A stretch of 64,000 bases of DNA. Source: Pararhodobacter sp. Lineage in GTDB: Bacteria > Pseudomonadota > Alphaproteobacteria > Rhodobacterales > Rhodobacteraceae. A program made the position numbers and the translations under genes. The DNA lies in contig JAFIEG010000001.1 in NCBI GenBank assembly GCA_020832665.1, positions 60,608 to 124,607 on the forward strand, read 5' to 3'. Positions 1-7,695 of the stretch are shown here, in pieces. The first letter of the stretch is position 1, and each line of letters starts with the position of its first letter. The notes below the pieces were generated by a model. It searched no databases. It had not been told where the DNA came from and saw only the letters and a program-made list of their open reading frames with translations.

Positions 1-2
1 AG

Positions 3-371
3 ACATTTCTGCCGTTGGCGAACATCCACAACGACTACCTGATTGATCGCGCCTCGCAAGCAACCGAGACAATGACCGGGATCGCCGGGTTGCGCATGCA
101 GGACGTCGCCGTGCAAGAGGATATGGGCGGTCCTATTGCACAGCGTCATCGAGAAAAACTGGGTTCGACCGATCTCGCCATCGTCATGATGCGGCGCAAG
201 CTTCTGGCCACAGTAAACGCTATGTTGAACGGTCAGGAGCCTCCGCAACCCGGCAATGCCGCCGCATTCAATTGCCGGTCGGTTTTCGCAGAAGAAAGCT
301 CGACGAAATCCTGGCAGGAGGTTTTTGCCGAAGCCCAGCCAGGCGGAAACGCTCAGGCTCTTGATGCCTGA
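3..371 (+). CDS. Rieske aromatic ring-hydroxylating oxygenase, alpha subunit (C-terminal part)
   Basis: Only the C-terminal ~122 residues are in the window; the reading frame is already open at the left edge, so the ORF-track start (TTG at 15) is not real. The block NDYLIDR...TGIAGLRMQDVAVQEDMGGP resembles the C-terminal part of phthalate-dioxygenase-type Rieske oxygenase alpha subunits (typically NDYLIDR...TGI.GI..QD.AVQESMGP). These are non-haem iron, Rieske [2Fe-2S] enzymes that hydroxylate or dihydroxylate aromatic acids using electrons from a reductase. Both metal-binding domains would lie outside the window, so the substrate cannot be judged. The gentisate-type genes downstream suggest it feeds the same catabolic block, for example by hydroxylating a benzoate or salicylate derivative; that is inference. 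Confidence 0.75.
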   Translation, partial: TFLPLANIHNDYLIDRASQATETMTGIAGLRMQDVAVQEDMGGPIAQRHREKLGSTDLAIVMMRRKLLATVNAMLNGQEPPQPGNAAAFNCRSVFAEESSTKSWQEVFAEAQPGGNAQALDA

Positions 372-395
372 GGTGCCGCTAGTCTAGAAAAACGT

Positions 396-419
396 GCCGG
401 GCGCAAGGTCGCGCCCGGC
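396..419. terminator. GC-rich stem-loop after the Rieske oxygenase gene
   Basis: A perfect 9-bp stem (GCCGGGCGC / GCGCCCGGC) with a 6-nt loop lies 25 nt after the oxygenase stop and before the GntR gene. No U-tract follows, so it may be a weak or Rho-assisted terminator. Confidence 0.35.
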
Positions 420-443
420 CCACGCCTTCACCGAAAGGACGCC

Positions 444-1091
444 ATGGAGCCCGTCAGCCGCAAAAGCGGTCAGAGCAGCGCCGAAGTGGTCGAGTCGATC
501 CGCGAGGCCATCCGCGCGGGCGAATTGCTGCCAGGCATGCATCTGAAGCAGGCCGAATGGGCGGTTCGACTGGGCGTAAGCCGGGTACCAGTGCGTGAGG
601 CATTGGGTATTCTGGAATCCGAAGGGATCCTGATTCACGAACCGCATCAAGGCTATTCCGTAGCGCTGTTGTCAGACAGTGAAATCCGGCAACTCTATTT
701 GCTGCGGCGCCTTATCGACCGAGAAATTGCTGCTGCGCTGACCTGGCCAGACGAAACCCGAATGGCACAATTGCGTATGTTGGGTCAGGCAGCCGAGTCG
801 GCAATTGCCGCGAACAATGCCGCGGAATGGTTGTCTTGCAATGATCGCTTCGTAATAGCGGTTTACCGGCTTTGTCCGTTGGAAATTCTGGTGGGCGAGG
901 CCATCAAGCTGTGGCGCAGGACTGAAACCGTCCGTTCGGGGAGGGTGCGCTACGAATGGACCACCCTGAGCCCCGAAGCGATCCGCCAGACTGTCAGTCG
1001 CATTCTCTCGACGCTTGAAGACCGGGACCGGCCGGCGCTGAAGTCCGCTCTTGGGCGGCTGACACGTCTGCCCCGACGTGCGGCGCCGTAA
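444..1091 (+). CDS. GntR-family transcriptional regulator (FadR/FCD-like)
   Basis: 215 aa. The N-terminal winged helix (about residues 8-75) has the typical GntR pattern: SIREAIRAGELLPG, then a recognition helix LGVSRVPVREALGILESEG, then a wing around HEPHQGYSV. The remaining ~135 residues fit a helical FCD-type effector domain, which usually binds a small carboxylic acid, often with a metal. I cannot clearly see all the metal histidines. An AGGA Shine-Dalgarno 5 nt upstream of the ATG supports the start. It is convergent with the IclR gene and 6 bp from it, so two regulators of different families flank the catabolic genes. It probably responds to an aromatic acid or pathway intermediate. Confidence 0.8.
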   Translation: MEPVSRKSGQSSAEVVESIREAIRAGELLPGMHLKQAEWAVRLGVSRVPVREALGILESEGILIHEPHQGYSVALLSDSEIRQLYLLRRLIDREIAAALTWPDETRMAQLRMLGQAAESAIAANNAAEWLSCNDRFVIAVYRLCPLEILVGEAIKLWRRTETVRSGRVRYEWTTLSPEAIRQTVSRILSTLEDRDRPALKSALGRLTRLPRRAAP

Positions 1092-1097
1092 TGCGCG

Positions 1098-1811
1098 CTA
1101 CACTTCTGGCAGATTGCCGGGCGCGGTACCCAACTGGACAGACAGGGCCACAGCCTCGCGCAAGGCAATGCGCGAGTATGTTTTCCGCTCCTTTGGGCCG
1201 AAGCGATTTTTCGGGCCGCTGATCGTCAACGATCCGATCAGTTTGCCCCTCATTCCAAACACTGGCGCTGCGACAGCGGCCATGTCCGGATGACGTTCGC
1301 CAATCGAGCTGAACATCAGTTCGTCAGCCTTGGCCGAATGGGGCAAGCCACCCTGGAACGCGGTAATTGCTTTTCCGCTGGCACCTTGTGTTGCCTCCAA
1401 GGCATCACCCACTCGAATATGGTCGCGGATCATCTGGGCGGCTTCGCTTCGGAACAGGCAGATGCGTTTGTCCCCCTCGGGAACATAGAACGACGCATTC
1501 TCGTTTGTCTCGGCAACAATCCGGTCGAGGACAGGTTGCACATGAACCTCGAGGTTGAACGAGCCGCGATAGACAGCCCCGAGTTCAGCTAGTGTCGGAC
1601 CCAGCGTATAGCTGCCGTTATCCAGTCGGCGGACATAGCCAAAAGTTTCCAGCGATCCAAGAAGTCGCAGGATCGTGCTTTTGTAAAGCCCCGTACGTTC
1701 GGACATTTCCTTGAGTGACAGCGGTCCCGAGGTGCCGCGAAATACATCAAGGATCGTCAACGCCCGGTTGACAGCCAGAACACCCATCGCCGATTTTGGT
1801 TTTTCACTCAT
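1098..1811 (-). CDS. IclR-family transcriptional regulator
   Basis: 237 aa. The N-terminal HTH (residues ~12-65: AVNRALTILDVF, LSLKEMSERTGLYKSTILRLLGSLE) is followed by the GAF-like IclR effector domain (ELGAVYRGSF..., NENASFYV, RIRVGDALEATQGASGKAITAF). IclR proteins act as dimers or tetramers that sense small organic acids and control catabolic operons such as pca, hmg and gentisate pathways. The gene lies directly downstream of the CoA-transferase gene on the same strand (60-bp gap) and is probably co-transcribed with it. The paired TTCTAT-N3-ATAGAA-type repeats in front of the CoA-transferase and the divergent hydratase/hydrolase genes are good candidate operators; assigning them to this protein is inference. 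Confidence 0.88.
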   Translation of the reverse strand: MSEKPKSAMGVLAVNRALTILDVFRGTSGPLSLKEMSERTGLYKSTILRLLGSLETFGYVRRLDNGSYTLGPTLAELGAVYRGSFNLEVHVQPVLDRIVAETNENASFYVPEGDKRICLFRSEAAQMIRDHIRVGDALEATQGASGKAITAFQGGLPHSAKADELMFSSIGERHPDMAAVAAPVFGMRGKLIGSLTISGPKNRFGPKERKTYSRIALREAVALSVQLGTAPGNLPEV

Positions 1812-1871
1812 AGCATGGCAGCCCGACTCCGTGATACCCGATCAGTTCATAGTCGCATTCTTCTGTGCGGT

Positions 1872-3107
1872 CTATCTGGCAGTGATGATGCCTTCACGTT
1901 CAAGTGCCGCTATTGTCGCGGGTGCGATGCCGATGGATTCAAGGATCGCCGCGGTATGCTCGCCCAGTCGGGGGGGCGGTGTTCGTGCGCCGGGTTCGCT
2001 GTCTGATAGCCTGTAGCCCGCGCGCATCACGCGTGTATGCGTGTCTTGCCCTTTTTCGTCGGCCAGATTCTGAACCAGCCGACGGCCGGTGACTTGCGGA
2101 TGTGCCAACGCTTGCGGCACGGTCAGGACCGGGCCGGCCGGCACCCCCAGCCGCGTCAAGGCCGCGACCCAATGCTCGACGGTATTCCCCGCCAATGCCC
2201 CGTTGATCTGAATGTTCAGATCAGCGCGGTTGCGCTTGCGTGCCTCGCGATCGCAAAATCGCGGATCTTCCGGCAGGTCAGGTCGGCCAAGCAGTTCGCA
2301 GAGCCGTGAAAACTGTTCATCCTTGTTGGCGGCAATATTCAATGGCCCATCCGCAGCATGGAACGTCCCCGAAGGTGCGGCGGTCGTGTTCTCGTTGCCA
2401 ATAGGTGCAGGATGCACACCTGCGGCAAGAAAATTTGAAACAGCCCAGCCCATCGAGACGATTGAGGAATCCAGCATCGAAACGTCAATGAACTGCCCCT
2501 TGCCTGTCCGCGCCCGCGCAAACAGGGCGGCCAGCGTGGCGAAGGCACCCGTCAATCCGCCAATCGTATCCGCCACCGGATACCCCACGCGCAGCGGGGC
2601 GGTTTCGGGTGATCCTGTCACCGACATGATCCCTGACATCCCCTGAATGATCTGGTCATAGGCCGGGTTGTTTCGCAGCGGACCATCCTGACCGAATCCC
2701 GAGATGGCACAATATACCAATCCAGGATTGATCTCGCGGAGTGCCGCATAGCCGAGTTTCAGTCGTTCCATCACGCCCGGACGGAAATTCTCGACGACCA
2801 CATCAGCCGTACGCACGAGGTCGCGGAACAATTGGCGACCCAGGTCGTTTTTCAGATCAAGCGCCAATGAGCGCTTCCCGGCGTTCTGCGCCTGAAACGA
2901 CGCCCCAACCAGCTGTTCGTTGAGTTCCGCCGAGGCCCCAAGCCGCCGAGCCAGATCCCCTCCATCAGGGTTTTCGACCTTGATGACATCCGCGCCAAGT
3001 AGCGCCATCTGATAGGTGCAAAACGGCCCGGACAGGACATTGGTCAGGTCCAGAACACGCACACCTTGCAGCAGCGCGGCGGGGGGCAAGGTGTCAGGGT
3101 GCGTCAA
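1872..3107 (-). CDS. CaiB/BaiF (class III) CoA-transferase
   Basis: 411 aa, the usual family length. It opens with LLQGVRVLDLTNVLSGPF and continues with ALLGADVIKVENPDGGD and NKRSLALDLK-like blocks; the likely catalytic aspartate is in NPAYDQIIQGMSG (about residue 166). Class III enzymes move CoA between carboxylic acids through an aspartyl-CoA intermediate. The track start is a TTG codon, supported by GGAGG 5 nt upstream; an overlapping ATG is out of frame. It lies between the aconitase-family gene and the IclR gene on the minus strand, with the ring-cleavage genes divergent. With the HMG-CoA-lyase-like gene at 8909 this suggests CoA activation of a C4/C5 dicarboxylic hydroxy acid (malate or citramalate), for example from succinyl-CoA. 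The substrate is not proven. Confidence 0.85.
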   Translation of the reverse strand: MTHPDTLPPAALLQGVRVLDLTNVLSGPFCTYQMALLGADVIKVENPDGGDLARRLGASAELNEQLVGASFQAQNAGKRSLALDLKNDLGRQLFRDLVRTADVVVENFRPGVMERLKLGYAALREINPGLVYCAISGFGQDGPLRNNPAYDQIIQGMSGIMSVTGSPETAPLRVGYPVADTIGGLTGAFATLAALFARARTGKGQFIDVSMLDSSIVSMGWAVSNFLAAGVHPAPIGNENTTAAPSGTFHAADGPLNIAANKDEQFSRLCELLGRPDLPEDPRFCDREARKRNRADLNIQINGALAGNTVEHWVAALTRLGVPAGPVLTVPQALAHPQVTGRRLVQNLADEKGQDTHTRVMRAGYRLSDSEPGARTPPPRLGEHTAAILESIGIAPATIAALEREGIITAR

Positions 3108-3121
3108 GGCATCCTCCAGTG

Positions 3122-3156
3122 TTCTATTAATCAGAACGATGTTCTAAATAATTAAA
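3122..3156. promoter_or_regulatory. Candidate IclR-type operator upstream of the CoA-transferase
   Basis: TTCTAT-TAA-TCAGAA (3122-3136) is an imperfect inverted repeat, and a second GTTCTA half-site starts exactly 20 bp further on (3141). The same motif and the same 20-bp spacing occur in the 5775-5809 promoter region. It lies 15-50 bp upstream of the TTG start, where a regulator would overlap the promoter. Confidence 0.5.
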
Positions 3157-3170
3157 GGCACGCACTTCTG

Positions 3171-5705
3171 TCAACCCGTCGCGCTGATCCGGTTGCGCGC
3201 CAGCGAGAAAACGCCACCCGCGCGGATCCAGTCCAGCTCGGTTGGAGTGTCGATGCGGCACAAGCCTTCGCGCTCGATCGGCGCCTCGCCCGGAGTGGTC
3301 AGCGTAACGGTTACCCGTGCATGCAGCCGGTTCATATTGGCCAACCCCCGGATGCAGACCACCGTACCAGCGTTTACTCCTGCTTTCGATGCGATGTCAT
3401 CGGGCACCTCGACAGGCAGAACGCCCGCAGCCACTAGATTGGTGCGATGAATGCGTTCGAACCCCGATGCCAGCACTGCGCGCACGCCCAGCATGCGGGT
3501 GCCCTTTGCGGCCCAGTCGCGCGCCGAGCCCATGCCATAGCGCTCTCCCGCCAGCACTACCGTCGCCACGCCTTGGGCACGATAATGCACGCTGGCGTCA
3601 AAGATATCGACGGTTCCCAGCCTCTCTACCTCGGTCCTTGGGCCCTGACCTGGCGCCAGGCGGTTGGACAGCAACGGATGAGCAAAGGTGCCACGCGCCA
3701 TCACCTCGTGATTGGCACGGTAGGCGCCGTAAGAACCCGGGGCAGTCGCTCCGGGCGACGAGCAGATCATCCGCCCTGCAGGCGATTGCGGATCTATCCG
3801 CCCAACCGGCGAAATATGATCGGTTGTCACGCCATCGCCCAGAGCCAGCAAGATGCGGGAATCGTGCAGATCCAACAGGGGCAGGGGGGCTTCGTCAAAG
3901 AATGGCGGCGGCTGCAGAAACAAGCTTTCCTTGCGCCAGGGATAAAGCGGCTCGGTCGGTGCGGTGATCGCTTGCCAGCCGGTTTCCGCCATGAGTTCGG
4001 TATCGCGTGTCAATCCGATTTCGGCCTTGCGCAGGACCTCGTCAATTTGCGCATCACTGGGCCACAAGTCAGCCAAGGTCACACGCTTTCCGTCCGGCGC
4101 TATCGTCACGGCACCCCGATCAAGACGGTTCTCCAGCCGTCCGGCCAATGCCGCCACGACAACCAATGCAGGAGAGGCAAGCCAGTTGCTTTTGATTTCG
4201 GGATGAATCCGCCCCTCGAAATTGCGGTTTCCAGACAGAACCGCACAAAGCTCTGCCCCAGTGGCACGCAGGGCCTTGGCTGCGGGGAGCAGTTTGCCCG
4301 AGTTGCCAACGCAGGTGGTGCACCCAAACCCCACCACCTGAAACCCCAATGCATCGAGGTCGGCCTGCAACCCACCGGCCCGCAGCAAAGCCGCAATCCT
4401 GCGCGAACCCGGAGCCAGCGACGTTTTCACATGGCCAGGCACGGTCAAACCCCGCGCCCGCGCCGCACGGGCTACCAGACCGGCAGCAATCATGGAGGCG
4501 GGATTGGCGGTATTCGTGCAACTGGTGATCGCGGCAATGACAACCGGATGATGCGCCGTCCCGGTTACTTCCAGAATCTCAGGAATATCGGCCAAGGCAT
4601 GCCGGTCATGCGGACGCGACGGCCCAGCCATGGACAAACCGAACTCTGACAAATTAATGGAAATTTGTCTTTGCCACAGCCGGTGTTCGTGATCATCGCG
4701 CCAAAGCCCGGTTTCGCGCGCATACGCTTCGTGACGCGCCAGTTCCTCGGGGCTGCGCCCCATCTGTGCAAGGTAGTCCAGCGTCGCCTGATCGACGGGG
4801 AACAAGCCGCAAAAGGCCCCATACTCAGGCGCCATGTTGGCGATGGCGGCGCGGTCGGGCAAGGAAAGTTCCGACAGTGCCTGCCCCCCGAACTCGATGA
4901 ACTCAGAGACCACACCCGCAGCCCGCAGCGCTTGCGTCACCCCCAATGCCAGATCGGCGGCCGCAACGCCCGGTTGACGGCGGCCTGTCAGCTCAACCCG
5001 TGTCATGCGTTGCGCCGCCAGGGCTAGCGGCTGGCCCAGCGCCGCGACCTGCGCTTCCATTCCTCCGACGCCCCAACCCAGAATCCCCAGTGCATTGATC
5101 ATTGTGGTGTGGCTGTCGGTACCAATGACAGAGCCATTGACCGCCATGCCCCGCGGACCCGTCACGGCGATCTGTGCCAGTTGTTCCAGGTTGATCTGAT
5201 GGCAGATCCCCTGCCCGGGGGGGATGACACGCAGATTGACGAACGTGCTTTCGGCCCATTTGAAAAACCCGTAGCGTTCGACATTGCGCTTCATTTCGGT
5301 CGCCATGTTGCGGGCCAGCGCATCGGCGGTTCCCGCGTGTTCGACATGCACGGAATGATCAATCACAAGGTCGATTGGAAGTGCCGAATCAACCCCTTCC
5401 GGTGCGAGGCCAGCGCGTGAAGCCGAATCGCGCAGCGCTGCAAGGTCAGCCAAGGCGGCAACACCGGCCGTGTCTTGCATCAAGATGCGCGTGGGGTGGA
5501 ACGGCAGCTCACCAGGATCTGCGCCACCCTGCAACCAGGCACCGAATGCAGCCAGAACAGGGCCGGGCTGTTCAGAAAAAGAAGCAATGTTTTCAGCAAG
5601 AAGATAAGCCGGCCGGGGCATTTTTCGCGGATCAACACCGCAAAGGTAGGTCACCATAGCTGCCGGGCTTCTGTGTGGGATCTTTTCGGCAATGTCAGTC
5701 GGCAT
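3171..5705 (-). CDS. Aconitase-family hydratase (AcnA-like), in a catabolic context
   Basis: 844 aa from the ATG at 5705, chosen because AGGA lies ~7 nt upstream; the longer ORF-track start adds promoter sequence. The protein is a full-length single-chain AcnA-type dehydratase. The [4Fe-4S] ligands are visible as SCTNT (C396) and GCTTCVGNSG (C462, C465). Other family blocks are DLVIDHSV, IGTDSHTTMINALGILGWGVGG and the swivel-domain YGMGSARDWAAKGT. The family hydrates or dehydrates C4-C7 di- and tricarboxylic acids. It may be a second aconitase, but its position between a CoA-transferase and a ring-product hydrolase suggests a dedicated maleate or citraconate hydratase. It is divergent from the FAH gene across a 116-bp regulated region. 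Confidence 0.82.
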   Translation of the reverse strand: MPTDIAEKIPHRSPAAMVTYLCGVDPRKMPRPAYLLAENIASFSEQPGPVLAAFGAWLQGGADPGELPFHPTRILMQDTAGVAALADLAALRDSASRAGLAPEGVDSALPIDLVIDHSVHVEHAGTADALARNMATEMKRNVERYGFFKWAESTFVNLRVIPPGQGICHQINLEQLAQIAVTGPRGMAVNGSVIGTDSHTTMINALGILGWGVGGMEAQVAALGQPLALAAQRMTRVELTGRRQPGVAAADLALGVTQALRAAGVVSEFIEFGGQALSELSLPDRAAIANMAPEYGAFCGLFPVDQATLDYLAQMGRSPEELARHEAYARETGLWRDDHEHRLWQRQISINLSEFGLSMAGPSRPHDRHALADIPEILEVTGTAHHPVVIAAITSCTNTANPASMIAAGLVARAARARGLTVPGHVKTSLAPGSRRIAALLRAGGLQADLDALGFQVVGFGCTTCVGNSGKLLPAAKALRATGAELCAVLSGNRNFEGRIHPEIKSNWLASPALVVVAALAGRLENRLDRGAVTIAPDGKRVTLADLWPSDAQIDEVLRKAEIGLTRDTELMAETGWQAITAPTEPLYPWRKESLFLQPPPFFDEAPLPLLDLHDSRILLALGDGVTTDHISPVGRIDPQSPAGRMICSSPGATAPGSYGAYRANHEVMARGTFAHPLLSNRLAPGQGPRTEVERLGTVDIFDASVHYRAQGVATVVLAGERYGMGSARDWAAKGTRMLGVRAVLASGFERIHRTNLVAAGVLPVEVPDDIASKAGVNAGTVVCIRGLANMNRLHARVTVTLTTPGEAPIEREGLCRIDTPTELDWIRAGGVFSLARNRISATG

Positions 5706-5774
5706 GGGAGTTCCTGTCTGCTGGGTTTTTCGCCTGCGCCCCGGGGCGTTGACAACGTGGGCCCTCTTGCCATA

Positions 5775-5809
5775 TTCTATTTGAAAGAACAATATTCTAT
5801 CAAATAGAA
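5775..5809. promoter_or_regulatory. Tandem inverted-repeat operator in the divergent promoter region
   Basis: Two copies of one motif are centred 20 bp apart: TTCTAT-TTG-AAAGAA (5775-5789, one mismatch) and TTCTAT-CAA-ATAGAA (5795-5809, perfect 6-bp arms). The outer arms also form a perfect 10-bp inverted repeat. The site lies just before the GTG of the hydrolase and ~70 bp from the hydratase start, so one regulator could control both directions. The motif recurs near 3122. The region is AT-rich against a GC-rich background. Confidence 0.6.
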
Positions 5810-5821
5810 CAAGAGGCATAC

Positions 5822-6718
5822 GTGAAGCTCGCCAGATTTGACGCAGGACCCGTAAAAAGCCGCATAGGCGTGGTCACGGGTTCGCAGATTGTCGACGTGA
5901 CCGAGGCCGCAGGCGTCGATCCTGCCGAATGGCCACCGATTGGTCCCACACGGTTGCTTGCCGATTTCGACCGCCTGCGCCCCGGCCTGGAACGCGCCGC
6001 TGCGCAGGGCGAGCCGATCCTGCTGTCGCAGGTCACGCTGCTGACACCTGTGCCCTGGCCGAACAAGGTTGTCGCCTTCCCGGTGAATTATCATGCCCAC
6101 GGGGCGGAAATGGGTGCGGGCTATCGCGCGACAAATCAGGGGTTCTTCCTGAAGCCGAACTCATCCCTTTCAGGCGCCGGTGAGCCCGTGGTGCTGCCCG
6201 AAACTCCTGGCCGCGAGGTGCATCACGAAAGCGAACTGGCCATTATTATCGGCAAGCAGGGCCGAAATATCGCGCGTGAAAACTGGCATGAGCATGTCTT
6301 TGGCTATGCCTGCCTTCTGGATATGGTCGTGCGCGGCCGTGAAGAGCGCGTCGCGCGCAAAGCCTATGATACATTCTGTCCGGTGGGGCCATGGATCACC
6401 ACCGCAGACGAGGTGCCCGACCCGGCAAATCTGCAAATGAAACTGTGGGTAAACGGCGAGTTGCGGCAGGATGCCAACACCCGCGACCTGGTGCTCGACA
6501 TCCCCGGCATGATCGCGATGGCTTCCGCCGTGATGACCCTCTATCCGGGCGACATCATCGCCACAGGCACGCCCGAGGGCGTCGGCCCGGTGCGCGGCGG
6601 CCAGACCATTCGTATCGCGATCGACCATTGTGGCGAGATGAGTGTCCCGGTGGTGCAAGGCACCGGCGGGTCTACCGAGATTTTCTCCGATCCCTATCAA
6701 CTTGTGAAAATGACGTGA
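5822..6718 (+). CDS. Fumarylacetoacetate hydrolase (FAH)-family hydrolase, likely maleyl/fumarylpyruvate hydrolase
   Basis: 298 aa from a GTG start preceded by an AGAGG Shine-Dalgarno. The C-terminal ~200 residues form the FAH beta-barrel, with the metal-binding acids in HHESELAIIIGK and LLDMVVRG, then AYDTFCPVGPW, DLVLDIPGMIAMAS and the GDIIATGTPEGVGP motif. Family members hydrolyse 2,4-dioxo acids such as fumarylpyruvate and maleylpyruvate, and some decarboxylate or hydrate related acids. It is the first gene of the plus-strand catabolic operon and sits 8 nt before the first gentisate-type dioxygenase, which fits hydrolysis of that enzyme's product. No isomerase gene is nearby, so direct hydrolysis to maleate (or a methyl derivative) plus pyruvate is possible. 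Confidence 0.87.
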   Translation: MKLARFDAGPVKSRIGVVTGSQIVDVTEAAGVDPAEWPPIGPTRLLADFDRLRPGLERAAAQGEPILLSQVTLLTPVPWPNKVVAFPVNYHAHGAEMGAGYRATNQGFFLKPNSSLSGAGEPVVLPETPGREVHHESELAIIIGKQGRNIARENWHEHVFGYACLLDMVVRGREERVARKAYDTFCPVGPWITTADEVPDPANLQMKLWVNGELRQDANTRDLVLDIPGMIAMASAVMTLYPGDIIATGTPEGVGPVRGGQTIRIAIDHCGEMSVPVVQGTGGSTEIFSDPYQLVKMT

Positions 6719-6726
6719 GCCCGGCC

Positions 6727-7665
6727 ATGACCAGACCGCAATCCCTGGACGATCTCTATTCGCGCTTCGACGGCATGCACATGGAAGGCGGTTGGCATCG
6801 AAAGTTTCCGGCTCTCTGGCCGGTGCCCGAGGAAAATTTCCTTCCCTATGTCTGGCACTATGCCGAGGTCCATCCGGCACTTGATGCAGCTGGAGATCTG
6901 GTCAGCACCGAATTTGCCGAACGCCGGAACCTGACCATGCGCAACCCCGCCGAGGGGAACCGCTATGCCACGGTTCGAACCTTGGTTGCTGCCTATCAGA
7001 TGGTCAAACCCGGCGAGATCGCAAAGTCGCACAGGCATACCCCCAATGCGCTGCGGTTGATTCTGGACGGGCAGGGCACCACGACCACCGTTGACGGCAA
7101 ACGGGTCAATATGCGCCCGGGCGATGTTCTTCTTACCCCGAACTGGGCATGGCACGCGCATGAAAACGCGGGCACCGAAGATTGCTATTGGCTGGACTTC
7201 CTTGACGTTCCGGCGGTGCATTTGCTCGAGCCAATGTTCTTCGAACGCCACCCCGACGGGCTGGAAGACGTTGTTGAGGACGTCGAGAACTCGCCCATCG
7301 CCTTCCGCTGGGAGGACAGTCTTGCGAGCTTGGGGCGCAGCACGGACGACGCGGGCGGGCTTTGTGCCGCGCAGATCGAAATGGGAAGCCCGGCGCTGGA
7401 AACTATCGGGCTCTACATGCAGAGGTTGGCGGCCGGTTCGACCAAGGCAATGCGGACCACGGCCAACAGCCTTTTTGCAGTGATCGAAGGGCAAGGCCAG
7501 ACTGTGGTTGGTGACGTTGCCCTGCCTTGGGCGCGTGGCGATGTCATCGCCGTTCCTGCATGGCGTGCCTATCGACACGAAGCCGGTGGCGATGCTGTCC
7601 TGCTGCGCGTCACGGACAAACCGATCTTCGAAAAACTGGGCTGGCTGCGCGAAGAGATCGCCTGA
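6727..7665 (+). CDS. Gentisate 1,2-dioxygenase-like bicupin (copy 1)
   Basis: 312 aa from the ATG at 6727, 8 nt after the hydrolase gene; the upstream extension in the ORF track is a shadow. It has two cupin domains. The N-terminal one carries likely Fe(II) ligands in KSHRHTPNALRLILDG (H102, H104) and WAWHAHEN (H143 or H145), as in gentisate 1,2-dioxygenases; the C-terminal cupin is around residues 210-300. Gentisate dioxygenases cleave the ring between the carboxyl-bearing carbon and the neighbouring hydroxylated carbon to give maleylpyruvate; relatives act on salicylate, 1-hydroxy-2-naphthoate and methyl- or halogentisates. A paralogue lies at 9883. The start NNLYSRFDGMHMEGGWHR-like region also resembles the paralogue, so the duplication is full length. 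Confidence 0.85.
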   Translation: MTRPQSLDDLYSRFDGMHMEGGWHRKFPALWPVPEENFLPYVWHYAEVHPALDAAGDLVSTEFAERRNLTMRNPAEGNRYATVRTLVAAYQMVKPGEIAKSHRHTPNALRLILDGQGTTTTVDGKRVNMRPGDVLLTPNWAWHAHENAGTEDCYWLDFLDVPAVHLLEPMFFERHPDGLEDVVEDVENSPIAFRWEDSLASLGRSTDDAGGLCAAQIEMGSPALETIGLYMQRLAAGSTKAMRTTANSLFAVIEGQGQTVVGDVALPWARGDVIAVPAWRAYRHEAGGDAVLLRVTDKPIFEKLGWLREEIA

Positions 7666-7695
7666 TCGCCGCCGATACAAAAGGGTTTCCTGTCC

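Noticed and set aside
3171-5705. Reading the aconitase-family gene as simply the housekeeping aconitase
   Set aside because: Possible, but its place between a CoA-transferase and an aromatic ring-product hydrolase with shared operator motifs suggests a catabolic role; I left the gene symbol blank.
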